A DNA stretch of 64,000 nt. Source: Pseudoalteromonas sp. A25 (lineage in GTDB: Bacteria > Pseudomonadota > Gammaproteobacteria > Enterobacterales > Alteromonadaceae). How positions within the stretch are numbered: position 1 is the stretch's first letter; the number at the start of each line of letters is the position of its first letter. Both the position numbers and the translations under genes were made by a program. Location: positions 138,501-202,500 of the forward strand of contig NZ_AP021846.1 of assembly GCF_009176705.1 (NCBI RefSeq), given 5' to 3'. Under the pieces are notes generated by a model, which was not told the DNA's origin, did no database searches, and saw nothing but the letters and a program-made list of their open reading frames with translations. This document shows, piece after piece, positions 18,040 through 27,456 of the stretch.

Positions 18040-19104
18040 ATGAGCGAATTGAAAAACGATCGTTATTTACGTGCACTGATGAAACAGCCCGTTGATGTTA
18101 CTCCCGTTTGGATGATGCGTCAGGCAGGTCGTTATTTACCTGAATATCGTGCAACGCGAGCACAAGCTGGCGACTTTATGAGTTTGTGTAAAAATGCAGA
18201 ACTGGCGTGCGAAGTAACCTTGCAGCCACTGCGTCGCTATCCACTTGATGCTGCCATTTTATTTAGCGATATTTTGACGATTCCAGATGCGATGGGTTTA
18301 GGGTTGTACTTTGAAACTGGCGAAGGTCCTAAATTTGAGCGCCCGATCAGTTCATTGCAAGATGTAAAAAACATTCCGAATATCGACCCTAACGATGAGT
18401 TGGGTTACGTAATGAACGCGGTTAGTACCATTCGCAGAGAATTAAAAGGCGAAGTCCCACTGATTGGTTTTTCGGGTTCTCCATGGACATTGGCCACTTA
18501 CATGGTAGAGGGTGGAAGTAGTAAAACTTTCGGAAAGATCAAGAAAATGGCTTTTGCCGAGCCACAAACCCTGCATTTATTGTTAGATAAATTGGCTGAT
18601 TCGGTGATTGACTATTTAAATGCTCAGGTAAAAGCGGGCGCCCAATCATTGATGGTTTTTGATTCATGGGGTGGTGTGCTTAGTCCTCGTGATTACAAAG
18701 AGTTTTCGTTGCAATACATGCATAAAATAGTGGATGGCTTGATCCGAGAGTATGATGGTCGAAAGGTACCAGTTACATTGTTTACCAAAAGTGGTGGTCA
18801 ATGGATTGAAGCGATTGCAGCCACGGGGTGCGATGCAATTGGGTTAGATTGGACTATTGATATTGCTGATGCGAAGCGCCGCGTGGGTGATAAAGTTGCG
18901 TTACAGGGTAATATGGACCCTTCAATGCTACATGGGACACCTGAGCGCATTCGTGAAGAAGTACAATCTATCTTGGCTGGCTTTGGTGAAGGGTCAGGGC
19001 ACGTGTTTAACTTAGGGCACGGCATCACGCCTGATGTAGACCCAGAAAATGCTGGTGTATTTATTAATGCGGTACATGAGTTCAGCGCGAAATATCACAA
19101 GTAA
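18040..19104 (+). CDS. hemE: Uroporphyrinogen decarboxylase
   Basis: A 354-residue enzyme that decarboxylates uroporphyrinogen III to coproporphyrinogen III in heme synthesis. The conserved start motif [16 protein letters not shown] lies near residue 25, and [12 protein letters not shown] near 80. The length is identical to that of E. coli HemE. The ATG at 18040 is chosen over a TTG at 18022. A bidirectional terminator follows. Confidence 0.96.
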   Translation: MSELKNDRYLRALMKQPVDVTPVWMMRQAGRYLPEYRATRAQAGDFMSLCKNAELACEVTLQPLRRYPLDAAILFSDILTIPDAMGLGLYFETGEGPKFERPISSLQDVKNIPNIDPNDELGYVMNAVSTIRRELKGEVPLIGFSGSPWTLATYMVEGGSSKTFGKIKKMAFAEPQTLHLLLDKLADSVIDYLNAQVKAGAQSLMVFDSWGGVLSPRDYKEFSLQYMHKIVDGLIREYDGRKVPVTLFTKSGGQWIEAIAATGCDAIGLDWTIDIADAKRRVGDKVALQGNMDPSMLHGTPERIREEVQSILAGFGEGSGHVFNLGHGITPDVDPENAGVFINAVHEFSAKYHK

Positions 19105-19127
19105 ACTTAGCTGAATAAAGATTATAA

Positions 19128-19156
19128 AAAACCCAAGCCAGGCTTGGGTTTTTTCG
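19128..19156. terminator. Terminator between hemE and speE
   Basis: A 10-bp stem AACCCAAGCC/GGCTTGGGTT with a one- to three-base loop and T-runs on both strands (TTTTTTC on plus, TTTTTTAT on minus). It serves both convergent genes. Confidence 0.92.
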
Positions 19157-19181
19157 TATTTAAGACGCGTGGTTCTCAAGG

Positions 19182-20042
19182 TTATTTGGTAAACGCACGC
19201 TTCATAAAATTAGGTGTTGCGAGTGCACCTTTGTGAATACCGGTGTTGTAGTATTCTGTCGAAAATATTGCGCTATCTGCATCAGCTTCCCTAAAGCCAT
19301 TAAACGTTTCACTTTTACGTGCCAGTGTTGCAGACCATAAACCGCTTGGATAAATCGGTTGAGGGAATGGTAAAGTTTGCAAATCTACAAAGCCCACATC
19401 TAACATGGCATCGCGCATTTCTAACAATAATGGCATATGAGTAAGTGGTGACTCACTTTGTTGGACCATAATACCGCCAGGGCGTAATGCGTTTAAGCAG
19501 CTGGTATAAAATGCATGATTAAATAGCCCTTCACCGGGACCTACAGGGTCGGTGCCATCAACAATAACGACATCAATAGACTCCGGCGCCGCTTCGCGCA
19601 TATACTTGATGCCGTCATCAAACATCACTGTGGCGCGCGGGTCTTTGTTAGATTCACAAAGCTCAGGGAAGTATTTCAGTGACATTTGCGTTACGACTTC
19701 GTCGATATCAATCTGTGTGACTGTCTCAACATCTGGATGTTTTAGTACTTCTCGCAATGTACCACAGTCGCCGCCACCAATGATCACGACATTTTTTGGC
19801 GCAGGATGAGAAAACAGCGCTGGGTGGCTCATCATTTCATGATAGAAAAAGTTTTCACGCGAGCTGACCATGGTACAGCCATCGATGATCATCAGGTTGC
19901 CATAATTGGTGGTCTCATACATTTCGACATTTTGAAATGGCGATTGAATTTCATCTAGCTTTTTGTTGATGCGCAACGAAAACGCGCTGCCATCGCGGTC
20001 ACTGACTTCGGTAAACCAGCGGTTTGCTTCTAAATTCGACAT
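19182..20042 (-). CDS. speE: Polyamine aminopropyltransferase (spermidine synthase)
   Basis: A 286-residue enzyme (E. coli 288) that moves the aminopropyl group of decarboxylated SAM to putrescine. The SAM-type GGGDCG(T) motif, the acidic VTQIDIDE, and the putrescine-site DGTDPVGPGE are all present; YHEMMSHP lies before them. The ATG at 20042 fits family alignment; a TTG/ATG further upstream adds residues without homologues. speA lies downstream on the other strand with two small lipoprotein genes in between. Confidence 0.93.
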   Translation of the reverse strand: MSNLEANRWFTEVSDRDGSAFSLRINKKLDEIQSPFQNVEMYETTNYGNLMIIDGCTMVSSRENFFYHEMMSHPALFSHPAPKNVVIIGGGDCGTLREVLKHPDVETVTQIDIDEVVTQMSLKYFPELCESNKDPRATVMFDDGIKYMREAAPESIDVVIVDGTDPVGPGEGLFNHAFYTSCLNALRPGGIMVQQSESPLTHMPLLLEMRDAMLDVGFVDLQTLPFPQPIYPSGLWSATLARKSETFNGFREADADSAIFSTEYYNTGIHKGALATPNFMKRAFTK

Positions 20043-20325
20043 ATCAATTTCACACTTACTAAAAAATAGTTGGCAATTCTGCCAGTGCTTGCCCATTAGC
20101 TCAATCAAAATTTACCCAGTGAGAGTAACTATTCGAGCCGATGTGTACGACACTGCAGCAGTTTAATAATAGAGCAAGTTTCTACTTTATGAAAAGCAAC
20201 GATGTGCAAAGAGTAAACAAGGTCCAATTTGTTTGATTTGCGTACAAAAAGTGAATGTTATAGTCTGTTTAGGTAAACATCAAAGAATCAATATAATAAT
20301 TACTTAAACAGGAAAAGGAGATTGT

Positions 20326-20586
20326 ATGGACATGAGTAAAGCTATAAAAGTGATTGGCGTTATCGGCTTTGGTGTGGCTATAGCTGGTTGCAGCAGTACT
20401 CAGGATACCCAATCAGGTAGCGCTGCATCATGGAAAGACCCCGACATGGTTTGCGAATCAATAGCTCAGACTGGCAGTAACTTGCGTAAAAAACGTTGTA
20501 TGTCTAAGGAGTTAGCTGATGAGATTAGGGCAAATACAAAAGAAGGGATGAGGAAGTTGGAAAACAATAGCCGAACCGTTAAATAA
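20326..20586 (+). CDS. Small lipoprotein with GSNLRKxRC motif (copy 1)
   Basis: An 86-residue lipoprotein. The lipobox AGCS lies near residue 22. The mature part shares the block VCES-x4-TGSNLRK-x-RCMS-x-ELADE with the next gene; two conserved cysteines (about 40 and 58) could form a disulfide. RBS AAAGGAG lies before the ATG. The function is unknown; small proteins with a GSxxxxxxC block are common in proteobacteria. Confidence 0.8.
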   Translation: MDMSKAIKVIGVIGFGVAIAGCSSTQDTQSGSAASWKDPDMVCESIAQTGSNLRKKRCMSKELADEIRANTKEGMRKLENNSRTVK

Positions 20587-20739
20587 CAGAGAGCTTAGTG
20601 TTAGCTTTATTTGGTTAATTAATACGTATTTCTAAACAAAAGTTTTTACAAAACACGCATAATTATTGTACTGTTGCAGAGCAGTGCACCAAAAAGCACT
20701 CAAAATTTTAACGCTTTACAGCACATATAAGGAAGATAT

Positions 20740-21006
20740 ATGAAACTAAAATTACATTTCTCGGCGGTAGTAGCTGGTAGTATCTTGTTGCTCAGTGGTT
20801 GCAACTCTACGAGTGAAAGTAGTGGCGACCGAGTTGCAAAAGTGGATAACGATTTAGTATGTGAGTCTCGCCCAACGACAGGAAGTAACCTAAGAAAAAG
20901 GCGTTGTATGTCTCGAGAACTCGCTGATGAGATGCAAAAAGAAACTAAAGCATCTATGCGTAAGGTTGAAGTTAAAGGTAGAGCACAGAGCCACACCAAA
21001 CTTTAA
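20740..21006 (+). CDS. Small lipoprotein with GSNLRKxRC motif (copy 2)
   Basis: An 88-residue paralogue of the gene at 20326. It has its own lipobox LSGCN (Cys 21) and the same block with VCES, TGSNLRK, RCMS and ELADEM. The two copies have different N-terminal and C-terminal parts, so the core is under the strongest constraint. The 153-base gap between them suggests separate promoters or a weak operon. It ends at a terminator at 21035. Confidence 0.8.
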   Translation: MKLKLHFSAVVAGSILLLSGCNSTSESSGDRVAKVDNDLVCESRPTTGSNLRKRRCMSRELADEMQKETKASMRKVEVKGRAQSHTKL

Positions 21007-21034
21007 TTACAGCGTCGTCAGACCATTTTTAAAT

Positions 21035-21067
21035 AAGCGCTGCTATGTAATGTTAGCGCTTTTTTAT
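21035..21067 (+). terminator. Terminator after the small lipoprotein pair
   Basis: A 7-bp stem AAGCGCT/AGCGCTT with a 13-base loop is followed by TTTTTATTG on the plus strand. Confidence 0.75.
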
Positions 21068-21216
21068 TGTTATTTTTCTTGTTAAACCTGCGCTTTTACT
21101 TTCCTTTACTGCACATCTACAAATTAGTGCATGCCAAAAATCGACCTTAAAATTCTATCGCTAATCATACCTGCTCGTATTAAAATAGAGGTTTTAGTTA
21201 CTTAAAAGAGTTGGCC

Positions 21217-23097
21217 ATGAATTGGGGTTTAGATACAGCACGCGAAATTTACAACGTTGCTCATTGGAGTGAAGGGTACTTTGATATTAATTCCCATGGT
21301 GAACTTGTGGCTTACCCTGATGGCGACCACAATAAATCGCCTATCTCGCTTAATCAATTAACCGAAGAGTTTAAAGTGCAAGGCTTAACGTTGCCAGTTT
21401 TGGTGCGTTTTACTGATATTCTTAAACACCGCGTTGATACGATGACAGAGGCATTTTCTTTGGCATGTGAGCAGCGTGGCTATCAAGGGCAATACAACTG
21501 CGTTTACCCAATTAAAGTGAACCAACAACGCTCTGTTGTAACTAAGTTGCTGGCGCACCCAAGTGGTCAAGTGGGCTTAGAAGCCGGCTCAAAACCCGAG
21601 CTTATGGCGATTTTAGGTGTGGCGACTACGCCTATTACGATTGTTTGTAATGGTTATAAAGATAGTGAATTTTTAAGGTTGGCATGTATTGGCCAAGCGA
21701 TGGGCCATAAAGTGAATATTGTGGTTGAAAAACTATCGGAACTGACAACCTTAATCAAAGAGATCGATGATTTAAATATTGAACCTGCCATTGGCATTCG
21801 TATTCGTTTGAACTCTGTCGGTAAAGGTAAGTGGCAAAACACAGGCGGCGAAAAAGGCAAATTTGGCTTAACAGCAGGACAGGTGCTTGAGGCCGTTGAA
21901 ATGTTGAAGGCTGCCAATAAATTGCACCTGATGAATTTAGTGCATTTTCATATTGGTTCTCAGATAGCAAACATTCGAGATATTCACCGTGCCCTTAAAG
22001 AATGCGCTCGCCACTTTGCTGAGCTCTCGCAGCTGGGTGTACCTTTAAAAACCGTTGATGTGGGCGGTGGCTTAGGTGTTGACTACGAAGGTTCTGGGTC
22101 GCGAAGTGCATGCTCAATGAATTACACGGTTGCTGAATACGCTCGCAATGTAGTCAGCGCATTTGCTGAGGTATGTGAACTACACGACTTGACTCACCCT
22201 GCCATTATTACTGAATCTGGGCGAGCATTAACAGCGCACCATGCCGTACTCATTACCGATGTTATTGACGTTGAAAAGGCACCAAATCAGCGTATCCCCA
22301 ATGCCCCATCACCTGATGCGCACGCTATCTTACAAGAACTTTGGCAAGCATATAGTCGTATCACTGTGCGTTTAGCACTTGAGACATATCACGATGCAAT
22401 GCATCTATTTAGTGAAGCGCATGCGCAGTATGTGCATGGCTTGGTTAGCATGACTCAGTGGGCTCAGATCGAGCAGTTATACTTTACCATACTCCATCGA
22501 GTCAGAGAGTTACTCAATGAAAATGCGCGCACGCATAGAGAAGTGCTTGATGACTTAAACGAAAAACTGGCAGACAAACTGTTTGTAAACTTTTCACTGT
22601 TCCAGTCATTACCTGATGTATGGGGTATTCAGCAGTTGTTCCCTGTTATGCCGATAGAATCATTAGATCAGCCACTAACGCAACGCGCCATTTTGCAGGA
22701 TATAACGTGTGACTCAGATGGCCAAATTCGTGACTATGTTGAAGGTTCTGGCATTGAATCAAGTTTACCTATTCCTACGTATATTCCTGGTGAACAGTAT
22801 CACATTGCGATGTTCATGGTTGGCGCTTATCAGGAGATTCTAGGTGACTTGCATAATCTTTTTGGTGATACCGACTCAGTACATGTCGAGCTAAGCGAGG
22901 ATGGCTATAAGTTAACGAATGCGATAAAAGGCGACAGTGTACAAGAGGTGTTAAAGTTTGTGCATTATGATCATACGCAGTTAGCTCAAAATTTCGTAAC
23001 CACAATAGAGCATAACGTCACTGATGAGCAGCTCAGAGCACAGTATATTGAGGAGTTAAATGCGGGCTTAGCTGGCTACACTTACTTTGAGGATTAG
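21217..23097 (+). CDS. speA: Biosynthetic arginine decarboxylase
   Basis: A 626-residue PLP enzyme converting arginine to agmatine, the first step of the arginine route to putrescine and then spermidine. The PLP lysine lies in VYPIKVNQ near residue 95; the alanine-racemase-type barrel and the VDVGGGLGVDYEGS phosphate loop follow. The C-terminal C-x-SDGQI and FMVGAYQEILGDLHNLFGD elements match SpeA. ATG 21217 has an AAAAGAG upstream. It is placed next to speE, so the pathway is clustered. Confidence 0.95.
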   Translation: MNWGLDTAREIYNVAHWSEGYFDINSHGELVAYPDGDHNKSPISLNQLTEEFKVQGLTLPVLVRFTDILKHRVDTMTEAFSLACEQRGYQGQYNCVYPIKVNQQRSVVTKLLAHPSGQVGLEAGSKPELMAILGVATTPITIVCNGYKDSEFLRLACIGQAMGHKVNIVVEKLSELTTLIKEIDDLNIEPAIGIRIRLNSVGKGKWQNTGGEKGKFGLTAGQVLEAVEMLKAANKLHLMNLVHFHIGSQIANIRDIHRALKECARHFAELSQLGVPLKTVDVGGGLGVDYEGSGSRSACSMNYTVAEYARNVVSAFAEVCELHDLTHPAIITESGRALTAHHAVLITDVIDVEKAPNQRIPNAPSPDAHAILQELWQAYSRITVRLALETYHDAMHLFSEAHAQYVHGLVSMTQWAQIEQLYFTILHRVRELLNENARTHREVLDDLNEKLADKLFVNFSLFQSLPDVWGIQQLFPVMPIESLDQPLTQRAILQDITCDSDGQIRDYVEGSGIESSLPIPTYIPGEQYHIAMFMVGAYQEILGDLHNLFGDTDSVHVELSEDGYKLTNAIKGDSVQEVLKFVHYDHTQLAQNFVTTIEHNVTDEQLRAQYIEELNAGLAGYTYFED

Positions 23098-23162
23098 ATA
23101 AATTATAAGCTGTTAGGTTTTTTGCATATCGAAAACAAGGTATCATCTTTTGCCATATTAAA

Positions 23163-23190
23163 GGCTTAGCCATTCACAATTGGCTAAGCC
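23163..23190. terminator. Hairpin after speA
   Basis: A perfect 10-bp stem GGCTTAGCCA/TGGCTAAGCC with an 8-base loop lies between speA and the acyltransferase operon. The T-run after it is broken (AGTTGGTTTGG), so it may act partly as a processing hairpin. Confidence 0.6.
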
Positions 23191-23219
23191 AGTTGGTTTG
23201 GTTGTAAAGGAAGCATTGC

Positions 23220-24095
23220 ATGTCATTGTTACGCTGTATTTTGAGTTTGCTATTGTATGCTCTAAACACGCTATTCTGGTTTGTGCCAATTTTTTTATTT
23301 GGTCTGATCAAATTAATACCCATTACTGCATTACAAAAGGCATGCAGCAGGTTGGCTAAGGCGTTTGCAGGCTTTTGGGTTGCGGGTAATACTTGGAATC
23401 AGAAACTACTCTCGCCGTTTGCTCTAAATGTTGTTGGTCTAGATAGCCTTAAACAGAAAGATTGGTATTTGGTGATAGCAAATCATCAAAGTTGGGTGGA
23501 TATTTTAGTGATGCAACGCATGTTGCATGGGAAAATACCTTTTTTAAACTTCTTTTTGAAAAAAGAATTGTTATATGTGCCTTTTCTAGGCCTTGCGTGG
23601 TGGGCGTTGGATTTTCCATTTATGACGCGCACCAGTAAAAGCCAATTAAAGAAAAACCCTAAACTTAAAGGTAAAGATGTAGAAACAACACGAAAAGCCT
23701 GTGAAAAGTTTAAGACTATGCCAGTGAGCATCGTGAACTTTGTTGAAGGGACACGATACACGGATGCGAAGCATCGCCGCCAAAAAAGCCCTTTCCAGCA
23801 CTTACTCAAACCTAAAGCGGGCGGTATTGCGTTTGTGATGCAGGCGATGGGGGAACAGATCAGCAAGGTGGTGAATATTACAATTCATTACCCGGATGGT
23901 ATTCCCACTTTTATAGATTTTGTAAGTGGCCGCGTGACGCGAGTAGATGTGCACGTTGAGATCCTGCCAGTCAGTGAAAACTTAATTGGTGACTATAGTA
24001 ATGATAGTGATTTTAGAGTACGTTTTCAGAGCGAGCTGAACCATTTGTGGCAACAAAAAGATGAACAATTGCAGCAGCTAAGTGGTTCAGAATAA
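23220..24095 (+). CDS. YihG-type membrane acyltransferase (copy 1)
   Basis: A 291-residue PlsC-family acyltransferase (lysophosphatidic acid acyltransferase type). Two hydrophobic N-terminal segments precede the NHQSWVD motif (H-x4-D, near residue 89) and the VEGTRYT motif (near 176). The closest known relative is E. coli YihG, with the shared FVEGTR and KDVETTRRSCEKF-like helix. It should transfer acyl chains to a lysophospholipid at the inner membrane. First gene of an operon with a second paralogue and an MscS channel. Confidence 0.85.
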   Translation: MSLLRCILSLLLYALNTLFWFVPIFLFGLIKLIPITALQKACSRLAKAFAGFWVAGNTWNQKLLSPFALNVVGLDSLKQKDWYLVIANHQSWVDILVMQRMLHGKIPFLNFFLKKELLYVPFLGLAWWALDFPFMTRTSKSQLKKNPKLKGKDVETTRKACEKFKTMPVSIVNFVEGTRYTDAKHRRQKSPFQHLLKPKAGGIAFVMQAMGEQISKVVNITIHYPDGIPTFIDFVSGRVTRVDVHVEILPVSENLIGDYSNDSDFRVRFQSELNHLWQQKDEQLQQLSGSE

Positions 24096-24114
24096 ACAGT
24101 CTGTGAGGTTGCAA

Positions 24115-25035
24115 ATGCTTAGAAATGTGTTACCAAAGTGGTTTTTCGGGTTAAGTGCTACCGTTATTTTGCTGGCTAATACGATTGTGTGCGGCATCGT
24201 TGTTTTTGTGCTGGGGTTAGTCAAATTATGCCTACCATTTCGTGCTATATCTCACATTTTACACGCAGCTTATGGGATGTGGTGCAAAGGTAATAGGCTT
24301 GGTCTGCAAGTGGGATGTGGACAAATAGATGTTAATGTACCAGCCCAAGTAAAGCAGCAAGGGTGGTATTTGTTGGTATCTAACCATATTAGTTGGCTCG
24401 ACATTGTGGTACTAAGTGCAGTTGACGCTCTGCCAGCGCCGAAATTTTTTCTTAAAGATGAGTTGAAGTACATTCCTTTTATTGGCACTGGTGCGTGGGC
24501 TATGGGTATGCCTTTTATGAAACGAGCAACGAAAGCGCAAGTTGCTAAGGATCCCAAGCTAAAAGGGTTAGATGTGGCACGTACGAAGCGAAGCTGCCAT
24601 AACTTTCGACGCCACCCGACAACAGTAATTAATTTTGCTGAGGGGACACGTTTTACGCCATCTAAAAAACAACAGCAAAATAGCGACTATCAGCACCTGC
24701 TAAAGCCAAAAGCAGGAGGTACCGCGTTTGCCTTGGAAGTCTTAGCTGAGCAGCTCGATGGATTGCTAAACTGCACCTTGGTTTATCAAGCGCAAGGGCA
24801 GCATATATGTCGCAGCTTTATCCTTGGACAACTCCAGAGTGTGCATGTTGAAATTGATATCTCAGATATTAGCGCCATACCACAAGGGAGCTATCAGTTT
24901 GATAAAGAATATCGAGTTGCTTTTCAAAATTACTTAAATGCACTTTGGTATGACAAAGATGAGCAAATAACGCGACATATTCTTGAATACGATAACCTGA
25001 GCACACAGACGAGCAAGGAAACGGCACCATTATGA
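24115..25035 (+). CDS. YihG-type membrane acyltransferase (copy 2)
   Basis: A 306-residue paralogue of the preceding gene, with NHISWLD (H-x4-D), FAEGTRFT and a long N-terminal hydrophobic segment. The start is ATG 24115 after GTGAGG; the frame runs open into the previous gene. Its stop overlaps the start of the MscS gene (ATGA, 25032-25035). Keeping two different versions side by side suggests they use different acyl donors or acceptors. Confidence 0.85.
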   Translation: MLRNVLPKWFFGLSATVILLANTIVCGIVVFVLGLVKLCLPFRAISHILHAAYGMWCKGNRLGLQVGCGQIDVNVPAQVKQQGWYLLVSNHISWLDIVVLSAVDALPAPKFFLKDELKYIPFIGTGAWAMGMPFMKRATKAQVAKDPKLKGLDVARTKRSCHNFRRHPTTVINFAEGTRFTPSKKQQQNSDYQHLLKPKAGGTAFALEVLAEQLDGLLNCTLVYQAQGQHICRSFILGQLQSVHVEIDISDISAIPQGSYQFDKEYRVAFQNYLNALWYDKDEQITRHILEYDNLSTQTSKETAPL

Positions 25036-26213
25036 CTTTGGTTCATTTGACGGATCTATTCGATACTTGGTTTGCCAATGTCCCTCAAGGCGCTTTTTTG
25101 AGTGCGTTAACGGCAAACAGTGTTGGTTTTATCGGTCTAATTTTATTGTATTTATTCACTCGCCGGCTAGTTTTCCCAACTATTCAAAAAGGGTTAGTAC
25201 GAGTTTCTCCAACTCGAGTGGGTCACTTGGCACCAGAGCTTAACAAGGTAACGGGACGTTTAGCGGCAGTGATCTGTAGTGTCGCGTTCTTGGCGCTCAA
25301 TGATAAAGTATTGGTTGCGCCAACATGGGTAATGGATGTTTTGCATTCGCTAGGGCAAGTGGTATTGGTGATCCTAGCGGGCTTTTTATTCAGTGGTATG
25401 GTCAATTTGGCTCATGCTATTTATAACCAGTTGCGGTTTGCTCAAGATGTGCCAATTCAAGGGATTGTGCAAGTTACCAAGCTGATGACATTTATTATCA
25501 GCGGTATCTTTGTGATTAGTTTAGTGCTTGATAAATCTCCAACATATATCTTGTCGGGTTTTGGTGCGATAGCCGCTATTACATTATTAGTATTTAAAGA
25601 CACGATTTTGGGATTGGTAGCAAGCATACAGATCGCTGCTAATCGACTAGTAAAAACCGGGGATTGGATCCAAGTCGATGCATTTGGCGCAGATGGTGAA
25701 GTAATTGACTTAGGATTAAATACAGTAAGAGTTCGTAATTGGGATAATACAGTAACCACCATTCCCACCTATATGCTCATTTCTGACTCCTTTAAAAATT
25801 GGCGCGCGATGCAAGAGTCTGCAGGGCGAAGGATCAAAAGAGCAATACTGGTGGATATGCACAGTATTAAAGTGCTTGCCGAGCATGAAGTTGCACACTT
25901 ACAAGCGCAATTTAGCGAATTAACACACCTTGAGCACTGGCCTGATAAGACCACAAATTTAGGCTTGTTTCGTCGATATGCTGAAAAGTATCTGCAAGAG
26001 CATCCGGCCATTAGCAAAGAATGTGTGTTAATGGTCAGAGAGCTTGCGCCTGCAAACAATGGCTTGCCCGTAGAGTTTTATTGCTTTAGTGCGGATAAAA
26101 GATGGGTTGCTTATGAGCATTTGCAGGCGGATATTTTTGACCATATGCTGGCTGTAATGGGCGAATTTGAGTTACGCCCATATCAGAATTTTTCAGGGCA
26201 TATGTGGCAATAG
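25032..26213 (+). CDS. MscS-family mechanosensitive channel, YbdG-like
   Basis: A 393-residue inner-membrane protein with four or five predicted transmembrane helices, the last being the pore helix (SGFGAIAAITLLVFKDTILGLVAS), and a C-terminal cytoplasmic beta/alpha domain with the GEVIDLGLNTVRVRNWDN motif. That layout fits the YbdG branch. It opens under membrane tension to relieve osmotic downshock. The last gene of the acyltransferase operon; its 3' end overlaps the chrA 3' end by 21 bases on the other strand. Confidence 0.85.
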   Translation: MTLVHLTDLFDTWFANVPQGAFLSALTANSVGFIGLILLYLFTRRLVFPTIQKGLVRVSPTRVGHLAPELNKVTGRLAAVICSVAFLALNDKVLVAPTWVMDVLHSLGQVVLVILAGFLFSGMVNLAHAIYNQLRFAQDVPIQGIVQVTKLMTFIISGIFVISLVLDKSPTYILSGFGAIAAITLLVFKDTILGLVASIQIAANRLVKTGDWIQVDAFGADGEVIDLGLNTVRVRNWDNTVTTIPTYMLISDSFKNWRAMQESAGRRIKRAILVDMHSIKVLAEHEVAHLQAQFSELTHLEHWPDKTTNLGLFRRYAEKYLQEHPAISKECVLMVRELAPANNGLPVEFYCFSADKRWVAYEHLQADIFDHMLAVMGEFELRPYQNFSGHMWQ

Positions 26214-27326
26214 TATACCTATTGAGGCAAATAACAGTAACATCATCCAAATTGGTGGCTTAAAGTATTTAAGCAATGCAAAGCCGCCAACCGCAAAGGC
26301 GATATGCCAAATAGACTGAACACTTGATAGCCAAATAGGATTGTAAAACGCAGCAGCGAGCAAACCTACAACCGCGGCATTAAGTGCTGCAGTTATGCTC
26401 GCAAATCGCGGTAATGCGCTGAGTGATTGCCAGTTATGATGGCATGCCCACATCAGCAATAATCCCGGCAAGAAAATGGCAATAGTAGCCAGCATTGCGG
26501 ATAACACTGCGTTTGCACTGCCTACCTCTGCACCTAGATAGGTCGCTATGCTAAACATAGGTCCTGGCACCGCTTGAGCTGCAGCGTAAGCGGTTAAAAA
26601 GCTTTCTTGCGAGAGCTCTGGTACACTATTTTGCAGTAAAGGCAAAACCACATGTCCGCCCCCAAATACTAATGCACCCGCTTGATAGAACTGTGAAAAA
26701 AGTACATTAGGTAGATCTGCAAACGTTAAAGCAAACAAACCAAAAAATACAGCCAGCACCGGCCAATTCAGCATGAGCTTAGCGCGTTTTTTAGTATCAG
26801 GAATGGCGCTAAACGAATATAAGCTAGCAACGAACGCGACCCCAAGGAGTAGCCACAATTGCGCATGTAAGTTGGGAAAAAGTAATAATATCAGCGTGCT
26901 TACAAAGGTAACGATTTTGAGGGCTGTGGTTTTACAAAAACTTTTAGCCATGTTTAAAATGGCATCTGCAACTATCACGACAGCAAATAGTTTTAATCCT
27001 GAGATAACATTATCAAATACTCCATGCATTTGGGTCGCTGTCATGGCAAGCATTAGCATGATTAAAAAAGAGGGTAGGGTAAAACCTATAAATGCGGCGA
27101 TACCGCCAATGATACCAGCACGCTCTAACCCGATAGCAAAACCTACTTGACTAGAGCCTGGACCTGGAAGAATTTGTGATAAGCTTATCATCGCACCGTA
27201 ACGTTCATGACCTATCCAGCCTAAATTGTCGACAAAGTGCTTTTTAAATATGCCTAAATGTGCGGCGGGACCACCAAAACTGGTACAGCCAAGTAAAAAA
27301 AATTGATAAAAAATACTCAGTGCCAT
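26193..27326 (-). CDS. chrA: Chromate transporter ChrA (CHR family)
   Basis: A 377-residue membrane protein with two homologous CHR halves. The first has GCTSFGGPAAHLGIF and a QILPGPGSSQV motif; the second has GALVFGGGHVVLPLLQ and AVPGPMFSIATYLG. The pattern of about ten helices fits the long-chain CHR family, which exports chromate. The stop overlaps the MscS gene in convergent fashion. No chrB regulator is near; ChrA in marine bacteria may also handle sulfate-like anions. Confidence 0.9.
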   Translation of the reverse strand: MALSIFYQFFLLGCTSFGGPAAHLGIFKKHFVDNLGWIGHERYGAMISLSQILPGPGSSQVGFAIGLERAGIIGGIAAFIGFTLPSFLIMLMLAMTATQMHGVFDNVISGLKLFAVVIVADAILNMAKSFCKTTALKIVTFVSTLILLLFPNLHAQLWLLLGVAFVASLYSFSAIPDTKKRAKLMLNWPVLAVFFGLFALTFADLPNVLFSQFYQAGALVFGGGHVVLPLLQNSVPELSQESFLTAYAAAQAVPGPMFSIATYLGAEVGSANAVLSAMLATIAIFLPGLLLMWACHHNWQSLSALPRFASITAALNAAVVGLLAAAFYNPIWLSSVQSIWHIAFAVGGFALLKYFKPPIWMMLLLFASIGILLPHMP

Positions 27327-27456
27327 AGTTCACCTTGTGATACAGTTAACATTAAATGCTGACACAGTATTGTGACATATTTATTTCAACTTAAATCGGC
27401 TTTATCGTTTTGTTAGCTAAGTCACACAGTCATGTCAAAATTAGAGGTATTAGAAT

